From NCBI GenBank assembly GCA_031213475.1, contig JARUPZ010000024.1, positions 6,327,324 through 6,391,323 of the forward strand: a DNA stretch of 64,000 nt, given 5' to 3'. Both the position numbers and the translations under genes were made by a program. Below the pieces are notes generated by a model. That model ran no database searches, was not told where the DNA came from, and worked only from the letters and a program-made list of their open reading frames with translations. This document shows positions 23,701 through 34,200 of the stretch, one piece after another; the first letter of the stretch is position 1; every line of letters starts with the position of its first letter. Source of the stretch: Nereocystis luetkeana. Taxonomy: Eukaryota; Sar; Phaeophyceae; Laminariales; Laminariaceae.

Positions 23701-26700
23701 TTGTCTGTGGTAGATATACATTACATGCACGCGGTACCATGGGTTGACTGCTATGCAGTTACTATCCACCACTACCCCTACTACGCAGGTGCAATACAAG
23801 TAGAAGCAGCATGGACTCTTCACAATACTACTTGGTATAGTACTACTACGACTACTAACTGCTAACTATACTATTAATACTAGGTACTACTGCTAGAGAA
23901 GACCAATCGCTCATACAATATAGACAACCCCATCTTAAAACAGAGAGGTCAATTAACCACGCGGTACCATATGTTGAGGCATGACTTCTATGCTGTTAGA
24001 CTATAATACGTATATGCGGTACAGGTAAAAGCAGCTGGAAGAGATACTACCACTACGACTACTAATTAATACCAGGGGGCTATAGTATCTGTAAATAAGT
24101 ATACAGGCTACGTAATATATATTTAGGGGAAGCTTTTTGCCCTAGGGGATCCCCTCTTACCTTAGGGGGTCCTCTCCTACCTTAGGAGATCCCCTTTTTC
24201 CTCAGGGGATCCCCACTCACAACTTAGGGGATCCCCAACAGGCTCAGGGAACCCCCGTATATCATTACCTGGTATGTTGATATTGGAATATCACCCACAT
24301 GGTGTTAGAGGATCCCTGTTAGGGGACCCCTTTTGCCTTAGGGCCTCCCTTCTTACCTTAGGGCATCCCCCACAACAGCTACACGGTATTCAGCATGATA
24401 TTGTGTCCAAGTCCTTGATATTATGAGGGGATCCTATTGGCTAGCGGGATTTCCCAACAGGCTCAGGGGATACACCCCCTCGCCTACTCAACTACATTGT
24501 TTAACAACATGATTTTCCAACGTTACACTTAGGTGGTTTTCCAATATCATTATTATGTGATATTGGAATATCATCCAATGGTGTTAGTGGATCCCTTGTT
24601 TGTTGATGACGAGAATTTCCAAAGAAAAAAAACTGAAAATAGACGCTATATCACATACGATTCAGCCGGTAGCAGTTCGCGGAGATTGTTTTCGTTGCAT
24701 GGCCTACCCACCAGGTACCAATGATCGTCGTGAGAAAAGCGAGCACACGAGGCACCGGGCACCAGGTGCAAGGTATCATAGACTACCCACCGACTACCAT
24801 CTTCAAGTCAACTACCACCACCACCACCACCGCCACCACCACCAACAGCACAGGCAACAGCAAAACCTCGTCGGCGATGATGGTGGTGGTGGTGGTGGTG
24901 GGCATCTATTAATATGAGGATAATGTGATATATATATATATGTCGTTGTGTGTTGCGTACTTCAAAACAGTCACTTGAAAACGGGTTTTGTGCTGACTCA
25001 TATATATCCCATATCCAAGGAAGAAGCGGTACCTCAAGACTAACATGCTACTGTACACAGTTGTAGGGTCAACTGGAGGCGTTCTCTTCAACAAACTAAA
25101 TGGTCGAGACAGTATTCTGAAACCAAGTAACACTACACACACGTGCGCGTGTCCCAAGTATGTGCAATAATATCGCACTGCACGACAACGACGTATGTAT
25201 CGATACGTGTATGCATGAAGACAGCATCTCGTCCGAACGCGCCCGCACCGTTCAATTAATTGCGGACCGGGATAATATATATATATATATATGCGCAACA
25301 AACAGGGAGATCTCTTTTTTCGTTCCCACTGTCTGCATGTTTGACGTCGGCAGGGATCGCGTGCGCTGCAACGATGACGATCCATATCGTTGCGGGGCCC
25401 GAGATGCTCGTGAGCGAGACTGCTGTATGACAACCCTACGCGCGAAGGTCTCGCACACTATTACGGGGGACCATAGTCAATAGGACCAAATATTGGTAGT
25501 AAAAATGGTTAAATATATACCTGGTAGGTTTTTATATAAACCATAATATGTTCTATTAACTGTGGTCCCCCGTAATATGTTCGATTTTTACAGTTTTTTT
25601 CAAGGGTACGAGGTACCGGGGTGCAAGGGTGCAGAAGGCACACAACGATCAGATACACGCTCATATCCCCAAATCGTCCCGTTTTCGTACTCCCAGCGCG
25701 TTTTTGTATAGTGACACAAAAAAATCAACGCGGATCGGGGCGGCAATTAAAAGGCGCTTTTTGTCGACGGTTAGTTATGTTTGCGGAGCTTTTTTGAATT
25801 TTCAACATGTACGTTGTTTGTTTATGTTGCGTGGTCTTCTTCGGGGCGGTACGGTGATAGGCGGACAGTGTCGAAGCTGGGGCCCGAAGGAAGCACACGA
25901 TGCTGCAGCATGCTATCAAAACTTGTTTTCCCCATTTTTCCCCCCATTTATTACTGTTCACATGTTTTCGTTGGCTTTTCTTGGATGGGCGAGAGTGTGA
26001 GCTTGCTAAATGGCATGAAACACCACGTGCAGATTGAATGCTCTACGCCAAGTGTCATCAAAATGAAGCAAGTACCATGGGGGACAACGGAATATGCATG
26101 GGACCACCGTCTTCGTCCTCTATGTCGCTGACAGCATATCCTCATTACCTCCCACCACAGTAAATTAAGCTGGAGAGGAAAAAGTGACCGCAGGGGCACC
26201 CTAAGGGTATATTCTACCCGGTACCAAAATATACTCACATTGAAGATCTCCACTTGCAGCAAGTAGAGTGTGTACATGACTCCAAAGCCGCTTTTGGAAT
26301 TTTGAATAAATTGTCGCAAACACGTCGTCAGACGCCAGTACATCTCTGGCTGAGTGGTTGATGTGACTCTTTGAAAGCTGTGTGCTGTGTACCCGTTATC
26401 AGAGATTGTGTGTGTGTGTTTCCTGCTCAACAGTGTTGTATTTCATTGCCGATTGCGATTTCGTTTAAATGGGCTTCCTTGCCGTGGGGGCGATAGGGCC
26501 TCTTATCCCTTAATTCGACCAATACCTCATACATAGGCCACAAATATATCATCGGGTTCACCGTACACACTTGTAACAGCAGTGTTTGGGCAATATATAG
26601 AGCTCGATTAATATGAGGCCCCATGGAGTATTACTGTAAGTACGCTCCCATCGTATTACGGGGGACCATAGTTAATAGGACCTATGGTATACATAAAAAC

Positions 26701-27274
26701 CTATATATTTAAGCATTTTTACTAACAATATTTGGTCCTATTAACTATGTTCCCCCGTAAAATATTGTAGAACAACGATGGTGTTGCAAACGCCTTGGGT
26801 GCTTCGTCGGTCGAGGAGCCGCGTCGCAAAGAAGCGTGCGAGAAAAAACACCCCCCCCGTCACCGTGCCATGGTTGGGGGGTATGGAACCAACGCCCATC
26901 ACCAAAATCATCACGTATAATAGTCCTGACCAACCCCGCGTTCTAGTTGCTGTTGTTTTTTATCCAACCATGAGTAGCATCAACGACTGCGTCGATAAGC
27001 AACGAGCGCCCGACGACGCCATTCTAAAGCAATATTTTAATGCCCCGAACCTGCCTCCTGACCTCGCCGACGCGTGTCATTTTCTGCCATGTCTGCTGCA
27101 GACCATTACGCCACGAAGGTGGCCGTATCGGTCGGTCTCGGTTGCGGATTGGCCGTCCTTGCAATTGGCGGATTGTTCAGGTGGGGCTACGAGGGATTTA
27201 GGGATTCAATTGGGTCGTGTAACTGGTGGACACCCACCGTTTTAGACGATGCCCCGGCCGCACCTCGAGGATGA
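20422..27274 (+). CDS. Lectin-like gene 1: type I membrane protein, 4 exons, 263 aa
   Basis: Exons 20422-20771, 21806-21966, 23185-23292 and 27102-27274 sum to 792 nt, exactly 264 codons with the stop. Intron phases are 2, 1, 1, the same as in gene 2 at 45510-55011. Order in the protein: signal peptide (about residues 1-21), a cysteine-containing beta-rich domain carrying VWSGGWLDGL, a six-cysteine module, one transmembrane helix and a short tail. The motif resembles the exposed strand of jacalin/ZG16-type beta-prism lectins, so carbohydrate binding at the cell surface is plausible but unproven. Introns 2 and 3 carry three MITE-A copies. The model rests on exon homology to gene 2, matched phases and GT-AG borders. 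The last exon is placed by phase and hydrophobicity, because its sequence is not similar to gene 2. Confidence 0.72.
20998..21066 (+). other. tRNA-like segment
   Basis: GGCGCAGGTGGTCCGCGTG gives a D-arm (GCGC/GCGT) and GTGGGTTCAAGTCCCAC a perfect T-arm, but acceptor and anticodon stems do not pair. A T-run follows at 21077. Probably a SINE head or tRNA relic, in intron 1 of gene 1. Confidence 0.35.
21806..21966 (+). CDS. Gene 1 exon 2: second half of lectin-like domain
   Basis: Acceptor GATGTCTGCAG, donor CTCG-GTGAGC; 161 nt entering in phase 2 and leaving in phase 1. It encodes SVSCQEGEHVHGLTYDIEY, YEEDSN and YIGLMCSTSALG. Gene 2 exon 2 has the same layout and differs in length by exactly two codons. 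The GE-HVHGLTY and YIGLMC pieces fit the E-x-I-x-G and I-x-L-x-F strand pattern of jacalin-type domains. Confidence 0.78.
22675..22786 (+). mobile_element. MITE-A copy 6 (gene 1 intron 2)
   Basis: The left end is worn (TATTTACCGGGGATC); the right end reads CCCCCGTATTAG. Sits 399 bp before gene 1 exon 3. Confidence 0.88.
23185..23292 (+). CDS. Gene 1 exon 3: six-cysteine module
   Basis: The exon is 108 nt, in phase 1 on both sides, so it can be gained or lost without shifting frame. It encodes PICTDCGSGKKLM and then EDQPEF, spacing C-x2-C-x15-C-x4-C-x4-CC. The acceptor is CCGTGTCAG and the donor ACGG-GTGAGT. It matches gene 2 exon 3 in all six cysteines and in QPE-C. The module family was not recognised. 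Confidence 0.78.
23728..23885. repeat. Direct repeat, unit 1
   Basis: CACGCGGTACCAT, GTTGA and a TACTACGACTACTAA stretch recur at 23957-24085. Confidence 0.55.
23957..24085. repeat. Direct repeat, unit 2
   Basis: Second copy of the 23728 unit, about 229 bp on, in intron 3 of gene 1. Confidence 0.55.
24128..24500. repeat. GGGGATCCCC-type short-unit array
   Basis: About a dozen variants of YCTTAGGGGATCCCC occur at 20-30 bp spacing, each a self-complementary core. A longer phrase (GATATTGGAATATCA plus TGGTGTTAG-GGATCC) occurs at 24278 and again at 24558. Confidence 0.7.
24811..24902. repeat. Opposed CAC and GTG arrays
   Basis: About ten CAC triplets are followed 35 bp later by eight GTG triplets, so the DNA or RNA can fold into a hairpin. 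Confidence 0.7.
25458..25577 (-). mobile_element. MITE-A copy 7 (gene 1 intron 3)
   Basis: Inverted copy: the AACAATATTTGG half is on the left. A small insertion (ACCTGG) sits in the centre. Confidence 0.88.
26239..26349 (-). CDS. Candidate exon antisense inside gene 1 intron 3
   Basis: A 111-nt segment, phase 0 at both ends, between CAACCACTCAG and a consensus donor (AAT-GTGAGTAT). It encodes PEMYWRLTTCLRQFIQNSKS and GFGVMYTLYLLQVEIFN. G+C at third positions is about 62%. If real, an unrelated minus-strand gene overlaps gene 1. No homology seen. Confidence 0.35.
26654..26762 (+). mobile_element. MITE-A copy 8 (gene 1 intron 3)
   Basis: Forward copy, right end GTTCCCCCGTAAAATA with one base exchanged. 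340 bp upstream of gene 1 exon 4. Confidence 0.9.
27102..27274 (+). CDS. Gene 1 exon 4: transmembrane helix and tail
   Basis: Acceptor GTCTGCTGCAG, entering in phase 1; the joined codon is GAC. It encodes HYATK, a hydrophobic helix VAVSVGLGCGLAVLAIGGLF, then RWGYEGFRDS and a tail ending DDAPAAPRG with a TGA stop at 27272-27274. There is no clear sequence match to gene 2 exon 4, but position, phase and architecture agree. A coding-looking stretch in another frame just upstream (26943-27080) means this exon may be longer or preceded by one more. Confidence 0.6.
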
Positions 27275-27405
27275 GCGCGCGTCAACTCGGACGTTAAAAG
27301 CACCATGCATACCGAGTGGGACTACGTATTTAGGCTGTATGATAAGGGCGTACTTTTCCGTGTGGGTGTACATGGTGTCACTGCCTGGAACGGTGACTCG
27401 GAAAA

Positions 27406-30400
27406 CTGCAGGGGCAGACGGCGCGAGATAGAAGAGCTGCGCAACGGACAACATAGACAGTAGCAAACCCCATGTATGTGGAACCGTAGAGCCAAACCTC
27501 TGCATGGGAGTTGAACAGACAAACGCCGAAGGGTCAAGGCGGGGGAATAACGAGCTGCCCTTTCGGGTTGATTGGTCCGAGCATTCTCACCAATCGTGTC
27601 TGCCTCGATTTAGGCGTGCTGTAATAGGCGTAGGACGGTTTGACCACCAGTTTGCTGACGGGTTGAGCTCGTTCACTGCGCAAGTTGAAGCAAGGTACCA
27701 CTGGCGATGTTTGGTATTTTTCAGATATATATGGCTGAGCTTTGGGCTTCCTGATCAATTTGCACTATATTTGTTTCTCAGCGTCATATTTCCAGCATGT
27801 AGCTACCAAAAAGAGGAGCCTTATAAAATTCTAGGCCCGCCTGCTATGTCGATTGCCTCGTAACATATTTAGGACCACCTCTCGTTATGAGGACCGATTA
27901 CTCGAACTTGAAGATACATGAATGTCGATGCACAGTGCAGCACTAGAAGGGTTAATGCCTGGCAGGCTGTACATAGATGGATCATATTTCTAAAACATCC
28001 AAGAAGAAACATGTAATAAGAGGAAGACCAACGGGTTTCTTGTACGGGACCTCCAAGCGTCGATGTCCGGTGGCTTCGTCGTAAGGTCAGCACTTTGCAA
28101 CCACTGTTCGATAAATACCCCTCGATTGAGCTTCCTTGTCACTTACGGTGTAGGTTTCTTGTGCTACGAATAGGAAGAGACGTAAAGGTTGATTGACATG
28201 GAGTGGATTTGGGAGACTAACAGAGGGATCGTATCATATATCAACGGCGATGAATTGCACGACGGCGAGTTGGGGTTGCTCTGGAAGCTGAGTAGGATGT
28301 GCGCCGCAAAGTAGACCTCGATGACAGATGTCGAGATATGAAAAGTGAAGGATTCGCCAACGGTTGTAAACAGAGGCCGTGATCCAATCGCGCTGGATAC
28401 TGGATTGTTCACCTTCGAAACAGCAATAATTCCAACGTCACGTCCAGTTCTTGAGATTAACGATCTTGAGGTCATGTATTTGGACAAAGGCTCGACAAGA
28501 CTTGGGACCTATCAAAATCTGAGCAGAATAGCCTCGGAAAGGACACGGGTAGGACATACGGAGAAGAACGTGGGCCGGGTTTCGTTTGTTTTGGCGTTTT
28601 CGCTCCCCAGAACAGCAAACCTCCACGTATCCAGTGTAGAATATTGTACGCCGCAATACACGAAATATATCGTAAGCACTCATCTAAAACAAGATCTGAG
28701 CGTCTTGAGGTCGGTGTGTGCACCATTTCTGTATTTCACTTTGTAAAAACGTACCTTTGCCTGTGGTTCTGTTGCCCTAGGTTCAGCATAGTCGTATGTG
28801 CAAGGTGCGTGTTGTGGCATCGCATATATATGGTGTGGTGTGCATAGGGCACGGGAGGGTAGAATTAGTGTGCTGTGATGTACCTGGTGGCATGGTTTGA
28901 AATACACATGGTAAAGTCCACTTTCACGAGGGCGCTCCATATAATGCTAGCTGCATTCCACTGTTTGCTTGATACAGCGAACGCCTGCCCAACACTGTTC
29001 CATGTCAGCGGAGTACAACTATTCATCTCCTCAGAATCTGGGATCAAAAGATTATTCAGTACCTGGAAACTTTGTGACTGCCCTAAACAAATTGATTTCG
29101 CATCCACCAACTGGCTTGATGATTCTTTTCTTTTTTCAAAAGACGCATTCTACAATAGAGGTCATCATGTTCTTTCTGAGGCTCCCCACTGGAAGAGCTC
29201 CGTATAACCGCATACTAACTTTAGCAAACATCAAATGGCATCCCGATGAATAATCCCCGGTCACCAGTATAAGAAAAAGCCATTTTTCAACACAAGATTG
29301 ATATTCTGACGATTTTGGGGTAAGGAACCCCGTCATCTACAGACCATTTGAGAAGAAATGAGCTACCTCTATCGTAGAACGCATCAAACCAGAACCCGTA
29401 TTGATTGCATTTGCGTTAGGGGTTTTAGACACTGTTGCATGCCATTTTGTAGCCAACCGAGGGAGCGCCCCCCACCACCTCCGCCCACAAGGGCGCTCCA
29501 GGTACAAACAGGGCCCAGCGGTATTGTACATGTATCTCCCCAAATTATAGGAACGTTGACCCCGGTCCCCATAAAGGCCCGATGTTGCCGTGCCGTACAA
29601 AACCCTTCAGAATCAGACTTGGTCAATGGATTGTCTGTGTGTTGTGTTTGAGATTTGAGGTCAGCACCAGTGCCACCTCTCTGCCCACCCCGGGGGCTAA
29701 GATCGCCCATACCCGGGAATACAATATAACACCGAGCCAAACGACACTTCCCGGAATTGGAACCGCGCTGTGTCAAAACACATACCGTACATTATACGGT
29801 ACGGGTGCACCCGCTATTATTGAAGCGCCCCGCTTGTCAACCTCCAATTAGACACGTTCTACGCTATGGTTTACCTTTTTTATTTTCGAGCATCCTCACG
29901 CGCGGAGCTTCATACCTCGCTCAAACAGCCATGCTTGTTCTAGACGAAGACGTGCTGTAGCCCGACGAACCACTATCCCTGAGCCTGAGTAGAACTTCAA
30001 TACTATCATGGAACACTGATGACACTTCGACAACATTTGCCAGATAGATCCTAAGTGGTAACTTGCGTCCATACCTGGCGCACAAACACAGCTCTTCGAA
30101 TTAAAAAAGATCGCTCAATCCATTGAGCAATACAGCATAGGTACACGGCACTCCAACGGGTCAATCGAAGCGGATCCACTCATAGTCAACGTAGAAGCTT
30201 GATTTTATTGAGGACGCGAGGCAAACGACCGAATTGAGGGTAGTATACGAATCAACTACGCGCAAGGGAACGAAAGGTAGGGTTTGACCCTATGCCGTAT
30301 CCAAGAGGTCTCAGAGATCCCAAGCTGAACAAGAATTGAAGCGACGGCGGAATGTTAGAATTGTAGTATGCGCACCAAATAGCGGGAACGGAAGGAAAGC

Positions 30401-30762
30401 ATCCCGGGGATCGGGAAAGCCTCATCGGGAGTGCATTATCACAGGGATGGTAGTCACTTTCATCGTCGGCGCCCTTACACCATCGCGGAAAAGTTGCAAG
30501 ATATCAGGAGAAACAAAGACCATCCCGCCACATATCGTTCGTGCACCGATAGGGGAAATAAGGTTTTATAGGCTCTTTTGTGCCGGAGAAACTATTCGAT
30601 GCGGCTAGGTGCCGCGTTCACTACACAACCTCTCGACGGAGTCATTCTCGCTAGGGAGAGTGTTACCGGCTCCTGGTTTAGATTAGGCAAACCGCCGCAA
30701 AGGTAAGCACACCAGCCGGTGTCAAACCGACAGAATGTTGTTCAAGCTTCAGCTCATAGAAC
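27406..30762. other. Gene-poor stretch between gene 1 and the inverted repeat
   Basis: Contains MITE-C 2. On the minus strand 28160-28720 several frames look protein-like without agreeing. A possible minus exon 27264-27405 (VTVPGSDTMYTHTEKYALII) overlaps the end of gene 1. Confidence 0.4.
29142..29385 (-). mobile_element. MITE-C copy 2
   Basis: Inverted relative to copy 1; ends GACGCATTCTACAATAGAGG and CCTCTATCGTAGAACGCATC. Internal sequence is partly lost. Confidence 0.75.
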
Positions 30763-31254
30763 ATGATCAACAACATATTCGCCTGATTGAGAGCGCAGTA
30801 TCTGATTGAGAGCGAGATTGCGCGATACGCTGTAGCCGGACTACCGCTGAGAGGTGGAGCTTGCTGTGTAGCTTGAATTGAAGGGCTAGCCCGTAGCTTC
30901 AAGCCGCTACCCTGGTCATCGTGTGGGAGTCTCTCGTTGTGGAGCTACAACCGGGAGCAGAAGCTACAGTAGAGCCCACCGCCCGAGGCGAAACAGTGTG
31001 AGGCAGGAATAGCCAATCTGGGGGAATCTAGCAACTTGTCTAGCTCCTAGCTGCAGCATCCGATGACGATGACACGCATATGCTCGCGACGGTGCTGACG
31101 AGACCTTCAATTTGCGCCGCTTCTTGGAATAGCCCGTCCCCTACTTACCAAGAAATGGCAAGAGGCGTCTGGACCCGAAATTTCAATTTATTTGGCTGTC
31201 GCTCTCAATCAGATACCTCGCTCTCAATCAGGCGAATATATATGTTGTTGATGA
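30763..31254. repeat. Inverted repeat with doubled inner motif
   Basis: Arms 30763-30814 and 31199-31254 are inverted copies. Each arm holds TGATTGAGAGCG twice. The 380-bp interior has no recognised feature. Confidence 0.65.
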
Positions 31255-31255
31255 T

Positions 31256-34200
31256 GATGATGGAGAATAGCGCTCAAAACCTATGTTGAATGTCTAACGT
31301 TCTTAAGCGGATGCGATGAAGAAAAGGACGAGGAGAGACAAGAAGAGAAGGGAAGAGAAGAGGACTGGAGTGAAGTGAAGCGAAGTGGGCCAGTGTGATT
31401 GTTCACGGTCGATCGACCACATGGCAACGTCAAGAATCAAGACACCTAGCATGCGGTGAAAACTGAATCTCGGACTACAGAACCTCGGCTGAACTCGAAA
31501 CAGTACGTTCGGGTTCTGCCGGATATAAACCCGAGGTGACTCATTATATAAACCGCATGATACTGAATCGACATTGGGTATGACGCATTCCTTTTACTGC
31601 CGTAGCAAAGTTCGTAGTGCTGCTGGGGGCTACTTGCTACATGTGAATAAGTGACCGACCGGCGACTCGTTATAGACTACTGGCTGCCGCTGGGGCGCAT
31701 GCTATCCTTAGTTAATCTTCTTCTTGAACGGGTGAAGTATACCTTCATCGAAACCCGGTAGTTCTGGTCTCACGGAGGTGATCATTCTTGAGACCCATGC
31801 GCGCGCGGTTAAATATTGTGACCCTATGCAGGCGCTTCCATGTGGTAGGTGTCACTCACTCAGAAACGCAGAACGCGGGGAAAGACTGGGAATCGAAATA
31901 ATGGTGTCTGTCATATTTACGCTCGTGTCATGTATACGACTACTATAGTTATCCCAGAAGCCCATCCCAGATATGGCACCCGGCAAGGGACTGAATCTAT
32001 ACTACAGATAACTATTACAGCACCACCTGTGCTACGTATGCGCCTTCGTTGATACGGGTACGTGAGGTATTTGCCCAAGCTGACATATTTTCATTGAATG
32101 CATGGCGTTGAAGCGCGGATTCGTTTTCCACGTGAAGCCAAGACTAGAGGCCCAGGTCTTTCTCCCCCCCCGAGTGTAAACTGCTGTGCCGTGTGGCTCA
32201 GGGTCAAGCTTACTTGGCGTGTGAGTAGTATACAGAACGTCATCACATTGATTGGTAGAGTGTGCTGTAATAAGTTAAGGACAGACACGTTAAAGTTACG
32301 CTAGCTTATTCAAGATGACAATATTAAATTGCCGTAAAAACGGCCTTCTTTATGTATCGAGATCGGCGGGACAAACAGCATGCTGATATACAACCGTACT
32401 GCAGGCATTATTCATGGTGTTCTGGTGTTTCCTTTCCCGCCCTGGAAAAGAGCAAATAAATATTGAAAACAGTTTTTTAATAGTTCGCTCTGAGCATTTA
32501 TTTCGGTTCGATTAAAAAATTGGTGTGTTGCAAGTCCAACAGTAGTTTCCCGCCGAAGGGTATTGATTTAGGGGCATTCTCGACCTTCTTTTCCTCTATC
32601 TACCATTCACTCGAACAACTCCGATCGGCCGGTTTAGGGGAAATACGAGCTGGTTCAAGGTAGACGATCTACGCTTTATCAGCCTCGAATACAGCTTGTA
32701 ATATCTACTCTAATGTCGAATATTTGGTTCAATACGGCCCGCCATGGGCAGCCCAAGAGGGCGGTACATCCGTTTTTTGTTGTGAGGTTAGAGGATTGGC
32801 GCTAGCGGCCACAATGGGTCTCGGCCAACCACGGGCCTTGAACAAGGTGAAGTGTTTCGGTAGGAAGAACCTTAGTACTTTGTATTTCGCTTCACGAGCG
32901 TGTGGTAGAAACTCCAAGGCATGTCTGTAACCCGTTTCGCGGACATATTAATATGTAAGCAATGTGTATTTCATCGGTCTGACTGCATACCACCAGTATT
33001 CGATATGATTACGCCCGACATCGATTCAAAATATACACCAAGTAGTAGGCACTAGGCCACTACGATAGTAATCAAATGCGTTGGGCACAAAATACCAAAT
33101 GTATATGCCGTTAACTGTGAGCATTTACGCACGTACGTGCTTTGTGAGGCCCGGTTTGTCCGTGGACGAAGGGTGTTGATGTCCTTTGTTTTCGCCAGGA
33201 ATTCGGCATTCCGTAAGGCCCAAATATTCCAAAATACAAATCGACGCTATATTTGGCGAACCTATACCTTTAAACAAGTCACGTTCCTTATCGGATCTGA
33301 ACTAGGTCGTAGAACACGTGTGCGAAGTTCAGGAGGCATGCACCTTTAACGGTGTGGACTTCGAACCCTGAAGTTGTTGTTTAGGGATTCAGCCTAGACC
33401 ATGCCGTAGAAACGATCGGTTGTTTTATGACGCAAAACATCGGCGCGCGAGAGGCTTCATCATTGGAAGTGGAGAATACCAAAAGTATGTGTATATATTG
33501 AGCCGGCATTGTAAGTCGGTAACTCAGTAAAATTATCGCAAACGTATAAACGACAAATGTGTTTGTTCGTAATTCGAAAGGGTTTGTGTTTCGTTTCTGC
33601 AACGCACACCTATAAATCCTTAAAGTGAATAACGAAGCAGGCAGTTCTAGGCAAAAAAACGAGAAAACACCAATTCAACAAGAGGTTCTGTAGGACTCAC
33701 GTTGCTGTTATTGGTTCAAATTTTGCACCAAGTCGGGGATTTGATCCAACTCGAGTTGACATGTCGCGAGAAACCCAAGCCATACACGCTAATTTAAGCC
33801 ATGTCGTCGACCGAATCAGAGACGAGAGCCACTTATCTCGAGAGACAAGGCCATCGAAGTGGCCGCAGCGCGATGTCAAACGCCCTCAAGCACAGGGTAA
33901 ACCAGCCGTGGCACCTACCTACACAAACGTAAAGGACGTCGCAAACGCAATGTTTCATCCCTGTTTGTCTTTGAAGCCGTACGAGCACCAACCAGGTCAT
34001 GGCTTCGGGCGGAAGCTCGATCGCGTTATCTCCGTTGCTGATATCCGCATGGGGCTTCAGGGCTCCGCATATTACCCCAAGACACCTCACGAGATATAGC
34101 CTCCCAGCCGGTGCCGGTAGAATACACGTGCCACTAGCCGCGGCGCTCCGGGGAGGACGGGTGCCGTCGCTCACCTGATCGATTGATAACGGGTGTTCTT

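Noticed and set aside
24909-25433. 174-codon minus frame
   Set aside because: Runs through AT dinucleotide tracts (YIYIYI) and has no coding features.
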